DNA of 49,973 nt from NCBI GenBank assembly GCA_964427595.1, contig CAYRUQ010000007.1, forward strand, positions 1 through 49,973. The letters run 5' to 3'. Each line of letters starts with the position of its first letter. The stretch's first letter is position 1. Both the position numbers and the translations under genes were made by a program. Source of the DNA: Enterosoma sp964427595. GTDB taxonomy: Bacteria; Bacillota_I; Bacilli_A; RFN20; CAG-288. Positions 1 through 6,999 of the stretch are shown in pieces. The notes below the pieces were generated by a model. The model saw only the letters and a list, made by a program, of their open reading frames with translations. It searched no databases and was not told the DNA's origin.

Positions 1-51
1 CTTTTTCACTTCACTTTTATCATGGTAGTATAAAACCTGAAAAGTTTAGGA

Positions 52-57
52 TATAAT
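52..57 (+). promoter_or_regulatory. -10 box of the TVP38-family gene
   Basis: A perfect TATAAT lies 9 nt before the ATG at 67. No Shine-Dalgarno sequence sits between them, so the transcript probably starts at or within a few bases of the start codon. No convincing -35 box is visible. Confidence 0.6.
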
Positions 58-66
58 CAAGTTCAC

Positions 67-861
67 ATGGAAACAACTAAAGTAAAATCAACAATCAAAA
101 CTAGAATAGTTAAACTCATCAGTGTGCTTTTGACTATCCTCACTCTTGTATTGATTGTGTTTTTCATATTCAACATCTTCTTAGGTGAAAATGCCATTCA
201 TGATTTCTTTTTAGAATGGGCAGATACCAACAAAACTTTAACGATCGTTCTCTTTTTAGTTCTCTCTCCGATCATCAATTTGATACCGGGTATCTCATCG
301 ATGTTTTTTATCACACTAGCTAATCTCTTATTCAATAATCGAACTTGGATTGGAATGGGTATCGCTTTCTCTCTTTGTGCAGCTTCGATCACTCTCACTT
401 CTTCATTGATGTTTTTAATCGGAAGAATAGGTGGGAAAAGAATTGTCGAGTGGATCTTAGGAAGAGAAGCTAGTGAAAATACGATGAAGCTTCTCACCAC
501 CGGTGGAAAAGCAGCTTTACCCGCTTTCTATCTTCTTCCTTTCTTTCCCGATGATTCTTTAGCTTTGATAGCTGGTATGACCAACATGAGTTTTCTTTAT
601 AACTTCTTCTGTACACTGATTTTTAGAAACATCGGTGCTTTAGTCATCTGTATCTTCGGAACTAATATCATAGATTTCAGCTTATTAACTTGGTGGATGT
701 GGTTATCAGCGATTTTAGCTTTCTTATTAGTAGCTTTATTTTTTGCTTTCCTCAGTTATAAGTACTACCTTTATCTCAGAAGAAAAGAAGAAGGAGTATC
801 CTTCTATTTGACATATAAATTGAAACCAAAAGATAAGAAATCAGAAGGAGATGGATTTTAA
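67..861 (+). CDS. TVP38/TMEM64 (SNARE-associated/VTT domain) membrane protein
   Basis: This is a 264-residue multi-pass inner-membrane protein of the TVP38/TMEM64 (DedA-related) family, whose members are linked to lipid scrambling and membrane homeostasis. The N-terminal helix (about residues 15-40) is followed by the family core with re-entrant proline/glycine-rich stretches (SPIINLIPGISS near residue 62) and the signature PFFPDDSLALIAGMT near residue 157. Two further C-terminal helices end in a basic tail. The start codon is the first in frame and follows a TATAAT box closely, suggesting a leaderless mRNA. The last 21 bp overlap convergently with the phosphodiesterase gene on the other strand. 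Family assignment is good; the transported or scrambled substrate cannot be read from the sequence. Confidence 0.8.
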   Translation: METTKVKSTIKTRIVKLISVLLTILTLVLIVFFIFNIFLGENAIHDFFLEWADTNKTLTIVLFLVLSPIINLIPGISSMFFITLANLLFNNRTWIGMGIAFSLCAASITLTSSLMFLIGRIGGKRIVEWILGREASENTMKLLTTGGKAALPAFYLLPFFPDDSLALIAGMTNMSFLYNFFCTLIFRNIGALVICIFGTNIIDFSLLTWWMWLSAILAFLLVALFFAFLSYKYYLYLRRKEEGVSFYLTYKLKPKDKKSEGDGF

Positions 862-1377
862 TAACTGATCATTTAAAAGATCATAAAGGTAGATTCTACT
901 ATCATCCATGACCATATAAGAATGATGTTCATCCTTAGGAAGAGAGATGGAACCAGGATTTCCTAAAATCAGATTATCTTTCTTTTCTAAAACCGAGATA
1001 TGAGTGTGGCCTTGAAGAAAAACATCTCCAGGTTCTATCGGTAAATCATTCATATTTTTGTGATGTCCGTGAACACAGGTGATGACTTTATCAAATGCGA
1101 AGATAGAAAGAGAATCATTGATGGTGAAAGAAGAGACCATTTGATCAACTTCCGATTCACAGTTTCCTTTAGCGACGAGAAGTTTACCGGCATAAGAATT
1201 CAAAAGCTTGACGACTTCTTTAGGAGCATAACCTTCTGGAGGATCATTTCTCGCCCCGTTGTAATATAAATCACCTAAGAGAATGATCTTCTCACAAGCG
1301 TGTTTATCAAACTTTTCAAAAAACAGATTCGCATACTTGATAGAACCATGAATATCAGAACCGATCAGAAATCTCAT
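841..1377 (-). CDS. YfcE-like metallophosphoesterase
   Basis: A 178-residue calcineurin-like phosphoesterase of the YfcE/MJ0936 type. The metal-binding motifs are in order: GSDIHGS at residues 7-13, LLGDLYYNGARND near 34, KGNCE near 71, VHGHH near 102 and GHTHIS near 123. These give the expected Asp, His, Asn and His ligands for a dinuclear metal centre. The YxGARNDPPEG insertion is typical of YfcE proper. YfcE enzymes hydrolyse phosphodiesters in vitro and their physiological substrate is unclear. A Shine-Dalgarno AAAGGAG precedes the ATG. The next gene upstream on this strand (1389-1883) is a paralogue only 11 nt away, so the two are probably co-transcribed from the promoter in front of the paralogue. 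Confidence 0.85.
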   Translation of the reverse strand: MRFLIGSDIHGSIKYANLFFEKFDKHACEKIILLGDLYYNGARNDPPEGYAPKEVVKLLNSYAGKLLVAKGNCESEVDQMVSSFTINDSLSIFAFDKVITCVHGHHKNMNDLPIEPGDVFLQGHTHISVLEKKDNLILGNPGSISLPKDEHHSYMVMDDSRIYLYDLLNDQLLKSISF

Positions 1378-1388
1378 ACTTACTCCTT

Positions 1389-1883
1389 TTAAAAATCTAA
1401 AGTGTCATAAATAGACATAGTATTCACATCATATAGTTTTAAACCTTCTTCATCGATTGAGATGAAAGAAGGAAGAGAATCTCTCGGTCGAGAGATAGAA
1501 CCAGGGTTAGCGATGATTTTATCTTCACCATTTCTTCTTAAAAGAGGATGGTGGGTATGACCAGAGAGAAAGACATCGTACAAATCTGAAAAAGCATATT
1601 CGTTATATAGATGTCCATGCGTCAAGAAAAAGACTCTTTGAAACTCTCTTGCCAATGTGTAATCAGGCATCAAAAAGGAAGCTTCATCAACTGTCTCTTT
1701 ATCATCACAGTTTCCTTTGACAGCGGTGATGACTTCTGAAAACTCATTTAACAAAGGAATGCTATTTCTAGTGATATCACCGAGAAGAAAAAGGCGGTCA
1801 TATCTCTCTTTTTGAAAGAAATCTAAAATCGGTTTTAAGATGTCATTTTGTCCGTGAATGTCACTAAGAACTAGGATTTTCAT
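1389..1883 (-). CDS. MJ0936-type metallophosphoesterase
   Basis: A 164-residue calcineurin-like phosphoesterase, paralogous to its downstream neighbour. Visible motifs are LSDIHGQ near residue 6, FLLGDI near 34, KGNCDD near 59, THGH near 90 and SGHTHHP near 108, with the family's NPGSISRPRD loop near 130. The start is set at the ATG at 1883; the frame also allows TTG six bases upstream. The ATG is preferred because a -10 box TATAAT (1896 to 1891 on this strand) ends 7 nt before it, which leaves no room for an untranslated leader. It is probably a soluble cytoplasmic phosphodiesterase; the natural substrate is unknown. It is divergent from the dehydrogenase gene at 1978. Confidence 0.8.
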   Translation of the reverse strand: MKILVLSDIHGQNDILKPILDFFQKERYDRLFLLGDITRNSIPLLNEFSEVITAVKGNCDDKETVDEASFLMPDYTLAREFQRVFFLTHGHLYNEYAFSDLYDVFLSGHTHHPLLRRNGEDKIIANPGSISRPRDSLPSFISIDEEGLKLYDVNTMSIYDTLDF

Positions 1884-1890
1884 ACCCAAA

Positions 1891-1896
1891 ATTATA
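1891..1896 (-). promoter_or_regulatory. -10 box of the phosphodiesterase pair
   Basis: On the minus strand TATAAT is followed by 7 nt and then the ATG at 1883. There is no Shine-Dalgarno between them, so the mRNA is predicted to be leaderless. Confidence 0.55.
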
Positions 1897-1925
1897 CACC
1901 AGCCTTCTTTAATGGGAGTTTATCA

Positions 1926-1948
1926 GATGAAAAAGTACCTTTTTCATC
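1926..1948. repeat. Perfect 10-bp inverted repeat before the dehydrogenase gene
   Basis: GATGAAAAAG and CTTTTTCATC are separated by TAC, 29 bp before the ATG at 1978. It is not followed by a T-run, so it is not a standard terminator. It could be an operator for the downstream operon or a leader hairpin. Confidence 0.5.
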
Positions 1949-1977
1949 TTAAAATAAAAAGAGTGGGAGGAAAGAAT

Positions 1978-2898
1978 ATGAGTATAAAAAGAGCGTTGGT
2001 AATCGGTGCGGGCCATGTTGGGAGCACTTCAGGTTATGCGTTAATATTAAAAAAACTAGTTGATGTCTTGGAGATCATCGATCTTGATGAGACTAAACTT
2101 AATGCTTCCATCGCCGATTTAAATCACGCTGCCTCTTTTGAAAATATCTCAGTTAGAAAAGGTAGTTATGACCGCCTTAATGAATATGATTTTGTCATCA
2201 TCACCGCTGGTACTAGCCAGTCAGGTATCACAAGACTTTTAGGAGTAGAAAAAGCTAAACAGATCATTTCTTCAATCGCAGAAAACTTTAAGAACCGTGA
2301 TTTCAAAGGAAAAGTCATCATCGCTTCTAATCCGCTTGATATCATGACTCACTACTTCTTGAAATGCTCTAATTTACCTAAAGAACAGGTTATCGGTACC
2401 GGTACTTTGCTTGATACCGCAAGATATAAAGCTATCTTAGCTGAGGAATTTTCTATCCCTGTTAAAGATATTGATGCTAATGTTTATGGAGAACATGGAG
2501 ATAGTTCCTTCATCGATTTATCAAACACCACTCTAAAAGGAAGAAAACTCACTGATATCCTCGTTAAGAAAAATATAGATGAAGAGAAATTCAGAGAGAG
2601 AATCGAAAAAACTGTCCGCTTCAGCGGTTATGCGATCGTCCTTGGACAAGGTGCTACTTATTATGGAATCGGAAACACTGTCGCTGAGATAGTTGAGGCT
2701 TTGTCAAGTAAAAAGGAGAGAATCCTTCCTTTATGTACACTCGTTACAGGTGAGTATTCTCTTGATGATGTCTGTGTCTCTCTTCCGGTGAGAATATTAG
2801 AATCTAAACTTGAAATCGTCCCTGATCACCTCTTCTCAGAAATAGAATTAGAGAAGTTAAATACAGCTGTTAAACTCATCAAAGAAAATTCTAACTAA
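1978..2898 (+). CDS. L-lactate/2-hydroxyacid dehydrogenase (LDH/MDH family)
   Basis: A 306-residue NAD-dependent dehydrogenase of the lactate/malate family, reducing a 2-oxoacid to an L-2-hydroxyacid. The Rossmann motif GAGHVGS is at residues 10-16, with the acidic NAD-ribose binder in IIDLD near 35. The active loop TAGTSQSGITR carries Gln at the position that favours lactate-type over malate-type substrates, and the catalytic region has SNPLDIMTH and GEHGDSS (catalytic His). The loop is two residues shorter than in standard LDH, so the true substrate may be a bulkier 2-oxoacid such as 2-oxoisocaproate. The start is the ATG after GGGAGGAAAG; longer readings of the frame lack a ribosome site. 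Fourteen nt separate it from the aminotransferase, suggesting joint work on amino-acid-derived 2-oxoacids. Confidence 0.8.
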   Translation: MSIKRALVIGAGHVGSTSGYALILKKLVDVLEIIDLDETKLNASIADLNHAASFENISVRKGSYDRLNEYDFVIITAGTSQSGITRLLGVEKAKQIISSIAENFKNRDFKGKVIIASNPLDIMTHYFLKCSNLPKEQVIGTGTLLDTARYKAILAEEFSIPVKDIDANVYGEHGDSSFIDLSNTTLKGRKLTDILVKKNIDEEKFRERIEKTVRFSGYAIVLGQGATYYGIGNTVAEIVEALSSKKERILPLCTLVTGEYSLDDVCVSLPVRILESKLEIVPDHLFSEIELEKLNTAVKLIKENSN

Positions 2899-2912
2899 AA
2901 GGAAGGTCAAAA

Positions 2913-4091
2913 ATGAGAGATTTAGAGTACGATATCCTCTCTATTCAAGAGAGAGCTGTCGCAAGTGCAAAAAAAGGAAACAAAGTCATCAACGGATGCG
3001 CTGGTATGCTCTTTGAGGACAATAAAGAACTCTGTCTTTATGATGATGTAAATGAAAAGATCAGAGATAATTTTGATGATTATCTCGCCTATCCAGAAGT
3101 TCTAGGCTCAAAGGAATATAAAGGCGGAGTCCTCTCTTGGCTTTTTAGAGATAAGAAGAAAGATATTGAAGAAAAGTACAACATCGCTTTTTCAGTCACT
3201 TTAGGTGGAACCGGTGCTATCTCGATGGCCTTTAATAATCTCGCCTTTAAAAATGGAATCGCTCTTCTTTCTGATATCAGATGGCCAAACTATGACACGA
3301 TTTGTCATGAGAATCATCTTCCTTTCGCTATATACGACTTCATCATAGATGGAAAATTGAATATCAATTCTATCCGCCAAGCTTTAGAAGAACAGACTTC
3401 TAAATATCCGTTTGTTCTTCTTGTTATCAATGACCCTTGTCATAATCCTTTAGGCTACTGCATGAGTAAAGATGACTATAAAAACCTCTTTGATGTATTA
3501 AAAGATTTCTCATCTCAAGTGGCTTTGATGTTAGATATTGCCTATATCGACTATGATCCTTTAGATAGATATTACGAAGAGATGCTTCTCTCTTTAGATG
3601 TTTCTTTCCCTGTTCATCTCACTTTTTCTTGTTCAAAGTCTTTCGGTTTATATGGACTGAGAGTCGGCGCTTTGATTTCTCTTTATCAAAAGAAAGTAGA
3701 TATCAATCCTATCTTAGATGATATGAGAGCTTATGCTAGAGGAACTTATAGCTGTGCTAATAACGGAGCTATGGGGCCTATCGCTCTCTTCTTCTCAGAT
3801 GAAAAAGCTAAGAGTAATGTCAGAGCCAAGCTTGAAGAAGAAAAGAAGAGATTGTTTGAAAATGGGACTTATCTCTCTGATGTTTTAGATGAACTCGGTA
3901 TCTCTCATTTCCCTTATAAAGGTGGTTTCTATCTCACTTTCAACATTGATGATAGCTATGAGTTCTGTAAGAAATTAGAAGAGAAAGAAATTTATTTTGC
4001 TCCTATTGATAAAACACATATGAGAATCGCTGTCTCGGGTTTAAACAAAGATGACATCAGTGAACTGAAAAGGAGATTAGAAAACAAGTGA
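2913..4091 (+). CDS. Class I/II PLP-dependent aminotransferase
   Basis: A 392-residue fold-type I aminotransferase. The PLP lysine lies in SCSKSFGLYGLRVG (about residues 243-256), with the conserved NDPCHNPLGY near 173 and DIAYIDYD near 210. The N-terminal part matches aromatic/aspartate aminotransferases of the TyrB/AspC type more than the MalY type. It would transfer an amino group between an amino acid, probably aromatic or branched, and 2-oxoglutarate. It follows the LDH-family gene after 14 nt with an AAGGAAGG ribosome site, and its last four bases (ATGA) overlap the start of the PEPCK-like gene. An amino acid -> 2-oxoacid -> 2-hydroxyacid route is a reasonable inference from the pairing, but substrate choice is not readable. 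Confidence 0.8.
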   Translation: MRDLEYDILSIQERAVASAKKGNKVINGCAGMLFEDNKELCLYDDVNEKIRDNFDDYLAYPEVLGSKEYKGGVLSWLFRDKKKDIEEKYNIAFSVTLGGTGAISMAFNNLAFKNGIALLSDIRWPNYDTICHENHLPFAIYDFIIDGKLNINSIRQALEEQTSKYPFVLLVINDPCHNPLGYCMSKDDYKNLFDVLKDFSSQVALMLDIAYIDYDPLDRYYEEMLLSLDVSFPVHLTFSCSKSFGLYGLRVGALISLYQKKVDINPILDDMRAYARGTYSCANNGAMGPIALFFSDEKAKSNVRAKLEEEKKRLFENGTYLSDVLDELGISHFPYKGGFYLTFNIDDSYEFCKKLEEKEIYFAPIDKTHMRIAVSGLNKDDISELKRRLENK

Positions 4092-5740
4092 GTGATTACA
4101 TCATCAAACTTAGTAATGTTCACCAATTAACTAATGAGGAGATCTTAGGAAACGAACTCTTCCTCAACTTTTTAAAAAGCTATTATCACGATTCAAGAAA
4201 AGCTGATCAACCTAACTCCGAATACTTCCATGATTATGTAGCTACTACCATCAAGAAGATGACCAAAGACATCATCTATAACAAGAAAGAAGCGATAGAT
4301 AGGATCAACAAACTGAATAGTAAACAAAGAGATGATTTTCTCAATCTTATCGATTCAGTTTATAACTACTGGAGAAGTAATAGCCGTTATGTCTATTTTG
4401 ATAATTCGGAAGTCGATAATCCTATCACACATTCAGAATTCATCAAAAAATTCCATGAGTTTTCCGAATCCATCGTCAATTTTTATAGAAAGATTTATGA
4501 GCTAGTTTTAGGAAGAGAACAGACGATTTATCGTATTCTCCCTTCCGGTGGAAATGCTGGTCTTTTGATCAACAAAAAGAACTTGACTCTTCCCGAGGAT
4601 TTGAAGTTTTTAAATGATGTTCATTTGCTTGAATCATTAGTCATTCAACCTCCTTTTATGATCAAGACTAAAGATAACAAGAGAAAAGGAGTTTTCTTTG
4701 AACAAAATTTAAGAGTTAAAGAAGAACAATTCGATCATAAAAACTCCTTTGGAGTCATCATCAAGGTTTATAACACTAGAGGTTTAGTGGTGGTTGATAA
4801 AGAATACCTATCTTTCTTAGTCGCTCTTGGAAATCTCTTTGAGATTGAACCCTTCAATGCGGATAGTAAAGAAGGCTTTGACTTCATCGTTTTATTCGGA
4901 ACTGAAGATACCGGTGAAAAGTGCTACTACTACAAGGATGAGAATACCTATGTCGGTGTCTGTCCTAAGGATGCTAAGATCCATTACTTCGGCTATGCTA
5001 AAAAGATCATTCTCACTCTCTTCAATTTAGTCATGATCGATCAAAAGCTTCTTCCTATTCATGGAGCTGGTGTCAAAATCAGACATGGAGAGAAGACGAG
5101 AAATCTCTTCTTCTTAGGAGATTCAGGTGCCGGTAAGAGTGAGACTTTAGAAGCGATTAGAATTCTTTACAAGAAAAAATATCAGATTGATACCATCTTC
5201 GATGATATGGGCACTTTCCATTTGATTGATGGAGATGTTTTTGCTACTGGTACTGAAATCGGTGCCTTTGTCAGACTTGATGATCTCTCACAAGGTTATT
5301 CATTGCGCTCAGCAGATAGAGCTGTGTATTTCAATATTGACGAGGAGAATTCAAGAGTCGTCATCCCGATTGAAGACTTCATGATGACTTACACTCTCCA
5401 TCATGTCGATGCTTTTCTTCTTTGTGATAACTTCACCGATACCGTCAGAGGTATCGAAATGTACAAAGATATCGACACCGCTATTGAGGATTTTGAAAAA
5501 GGTGAGAGAGTCGCATTAAATACCACTAGTGAAAAAGGATTCGTCTCTACTTATTTCGCTAATCCTTTCGGCCCTGCCCAAAGAAAAGATGAAGTTCATT
5601 CTTTTATGCCTGAGTACTTCAAAAGTCTCTTTGATAAAAAGGTTCCGGTCGGAAAACTTTATACCCGTCTATCTCTAGATAGAAAGAACGGTCCTTATGA
5701 TGGGGCGAAAGCTCTGATTGAACTTTTTGAAAAAATTTGA
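4088..5740 (+). CDS. PEPCK/HPr-kinase-superfamily P-loop protein, role unknown
   Basis: A 550-residue soluble protein whose C-terminal half carries a P-loop of the PEP carboxykinase/HPr kinase type. The segment IHGAGVKI (near residue 324) is followed by FLGDSGAGKSET (near 341), a Walker-B-like IFDDMG (near 377) and FATGTEIGAFVRLDD (near 389). HprK has a very similar GDSGxGKSE, whereas the later order (VVIPIEDF, then FANPFGPAQ) follows ATP-type PEPCK. The N-terminal 300 residues match neither family that I recognise, and classical PEPCK is about the same length but has GLSGTGKTT. It overlaps the aminotransferase by 4 nt (ATGA) and is clearly co-translated. It may be a carboxykinase-like or protein-kinase-like enzyme linked to amino-acid or 2-oxoacid use. 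The superfamily call is firm; the reaction is not. Confidence 0.6.
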   Translation: MSDYIIKLSNVHQLTNEEILGNELFLNFLKSYYHDSRKADQPNSEYFHDYVATTIKKMTKDIIYNKKEAIDRINKLNSKQRDDFLNLIDSVYNYWRSNSRYVYFDNSEVDNPITHSEFIKKFHEFSESIVNFYRKIYELVLGREQTIYRILPSGGNAGLLINKKNLTLPEDLKFLNDVHLLESLVIQPPFMIKTKDNKRKGVFFEQNLRVKEEQFDHKNSFGVIIKVYNTRGLVVVDKEYLSFLVALGNLFEIEPFNADSKEGFDFIVLFGTEDTGEKCYYYKDENTYVGVCPKDAKIHYFGYAKKIILTLFNLVMIDQKLLPIHGAGVKIRHGEKTRNLFFLGDSGAGKSETLEAIRILYKKKYQIDTIFDDMGTFHLIDGDVFATGTEIGAFVRLDDLSQGYSLRSADRAVYFNIDEENSRVVIPIEDFMMTYTLHHVDAFLLCDNFTDTVRGIEMYKDIDTAIEDFEKGERVALNTTSEKGFVSTYFANPFGPAQRKDEVHSFMPEYFKSLFDKKVPVGKLYTRLSLDRKNGPYDGAKALIELFEKI

Positions 5741-5768
5741 TTTGCCCCTAATAACTTCTTTTCCTATG

Positions 5769-5777
5769 TGTTAGAAT
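5769..5777 (+). promoter_or_regulatory. Extended -10 promoter
   Basis: TGTTAGAAT fits an extended -10 element (TG-n-TAGAAT), 31 nt before the ATG at 5809. GGAGG lies between them as the ribosome site. Confidence 0.55.
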
Positions 5778-5808
5778 TATGCTTGCTTTTTAGACGGAGG
5801 TTTAATAA

Positions 5809-6372
5809 ATGGCTAAGTCAAAGAGTGGTAGTTTCTTCCAGAAGTTTTTCAAGCTGATTTTCAGCTTTATCGCAGTCGTTTTAGCTATCGTCGCTATCTC
5901 CTTTGCTTTCACACCTTTTGTTTCTTCTGAGATCACTGTTTTAGGTATCACAGTTGGTTTCTATTTCTCAGGGTTTGGAATCGCCTTCCCTGGTGATGGA
6001 ACTTTATCAATCGCTAGTAACACACAAGAGATCAATCTTCCTTCTGATGTATCACAACTGGGTACTCAAATCGCAATGTATCTCTTATTTGCCGGTGCTG
6101 TTTTAGCTATCATTTATCTTCTCTTCTCCTGGGGCAAAAAAGGCACTACCCTCAGCAAAAGTATCGGAGCGATCTCTACCATTGCTCTTTTAGTCGCTGG
6201 CGTTTTAATCTTTCTCACCCTTCCTCTTTGTGGTTTTGAAGACATAACTTTCTCTAGTTATACTTTCGCTGAAGTGAATCTCGGCTATGGAGCTATCACT
6301 TCTGGTATCGCCTGTCTTCTAGGTGCGCTCAGCATGGGTATAGCTACTTTCTTAGCACCAAAAAACGATTAA
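5809..6372 (+). CDS. Four-TM membrane protein of unknown function
   Basis: A 187-residue protein with four predicted membrane helices (about residues 15-37, 82-106, 115-137 and 155-180). Between helices 1 and 2 is an extracellular loop of about 45 residues rich in Gly, Ser and Thr. The basic N-terminus (MAKSKSGSFFQKFFK) suggests the N-end is inside. I recognise no family motif; the layout is tetraspan-like. It has its own extended -10 promoter and a GGAGG ribosome site, and is followed directly by a hairpin terminator, so it is probably a single-gene unit whose readthrough may feed mntP. Confidence 0.65.
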   Translation: MAKSKSGSFFQKFFKLIFSFIAVVLAIVAISFAFTPFVSSEITVLGITVGFYFSGFGIAFPGDGTLSIASNTQEINLPSDVSQLGTQIAMYLLFAGAVLAIIYLLFSWGKKGTTLSKSIGAISTIALLVAGVLIFLTLPLCGFEDITFSSYTFAEVNLGYGAITSGIACLLGALSMGIATFLAPKND

Positions 6373-6385
6373 TCAGTAAGTCATA

Positions 6386-6409
6386 AGATCCCAATCGGGA
6401 TCTTTTTTT
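6386..6409 (+). terminator. Intrinsic terminator between the 4-TM gene and mntP
   Basis: AGATCCC (6386-6392) pairs with GGGATCT (6397-6403) around AATC, followed by TTTTTT. It ends only 14 nt before the mntP start codon. Confidence 0.85.
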
Positions 6410-6423
6410 ACAAAGGAGTCAGA

Positions 6424-6999
6424 ATGAATCTAGTCGAGGTTACCTTCGTTTCTCTTTCTATGGCTGCCGATGCGATGAGCGTCAATGCAACCAATGGAAT
6501 CTCAGAGAAGAATATCAATGTTTTAAAACTATTATTCGCATCGGTCGTCTTCGGTATCATGCAATTTGTGATGCCGATGATCGGTTATTTTATCGGTTAT
6601 AGTTTTCAAAGCCAATTAGAAAAATACATACCTTGGATCGCATTCACTCTGCTTCTCCTTTTAGGAATCAAATCTATCTATAGCTTCATCAAAGAGATGA
6701 GAAGAAGCAAAGAAGAACCAGTTAAAGAAATTAAAAAAGTGACCATCCCGATGATTTTAGTCGAGGGAGTGGCCACTTCTATCGATGCTCTTTGTATCGG
6801 TTTTGTTTACTTAGATTTAATAGTCTCGGAAGCTCTTTTAGTCTTCGGAATCATCGGAATAGTGACATTAGTCTTAAGCTTCATCTGCGGTTTTTTAGGA
6901 AAATTCATCGGAAGCATTTTAGAAAAGTATGCATCCTTGATATCCGGTCTCATCTTCATCGCTGTCGGAATCAAAATCTTAGTTGAATCTTTTATTTAA
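6424..6999 (+). CDS. mntP: Manganese efflux pump MntP
   Basis: A 191-residue, six-helix membrane protein of the MntP (DUF204) family, which exports Mn(II). The two pseudo-symmetric halves carry the expected acidic motifs: SMAADAMSVNATNG (residues 12-25) and EGVATSIDALCIGF (near 119). The length equals that of E. coli MntP. A Shine-Dalgarno AAAGGAG precedes the ATG. No yybP-ykoY Mn riboswitch, which often controls mntP, is present in the 51-nt gap, and a terminator fills most of it. The gene therefore depends on readthrough or on a promoter inside the preceding gene. The last 4 bp overlap convergently with the 5'-nucleotidase gene. Confidence 0.88.
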   Translation: MNLVEVTFVSLSMAADAMSVNATNGISEKNINVLKLLFASVVFGIMQFVMPMIGYFIGYSFQSQLEKYIPWIAFTLLLLLGIKSIYSFIKEMRRSKEEPVKEIKKVTIPMILVEGVATSIDALCIGFVYLDLIVSEALLVFGIIGIVTLVLSFICGFLGKFIGSILEKYASLISGLIFIAVGIKILVESFI

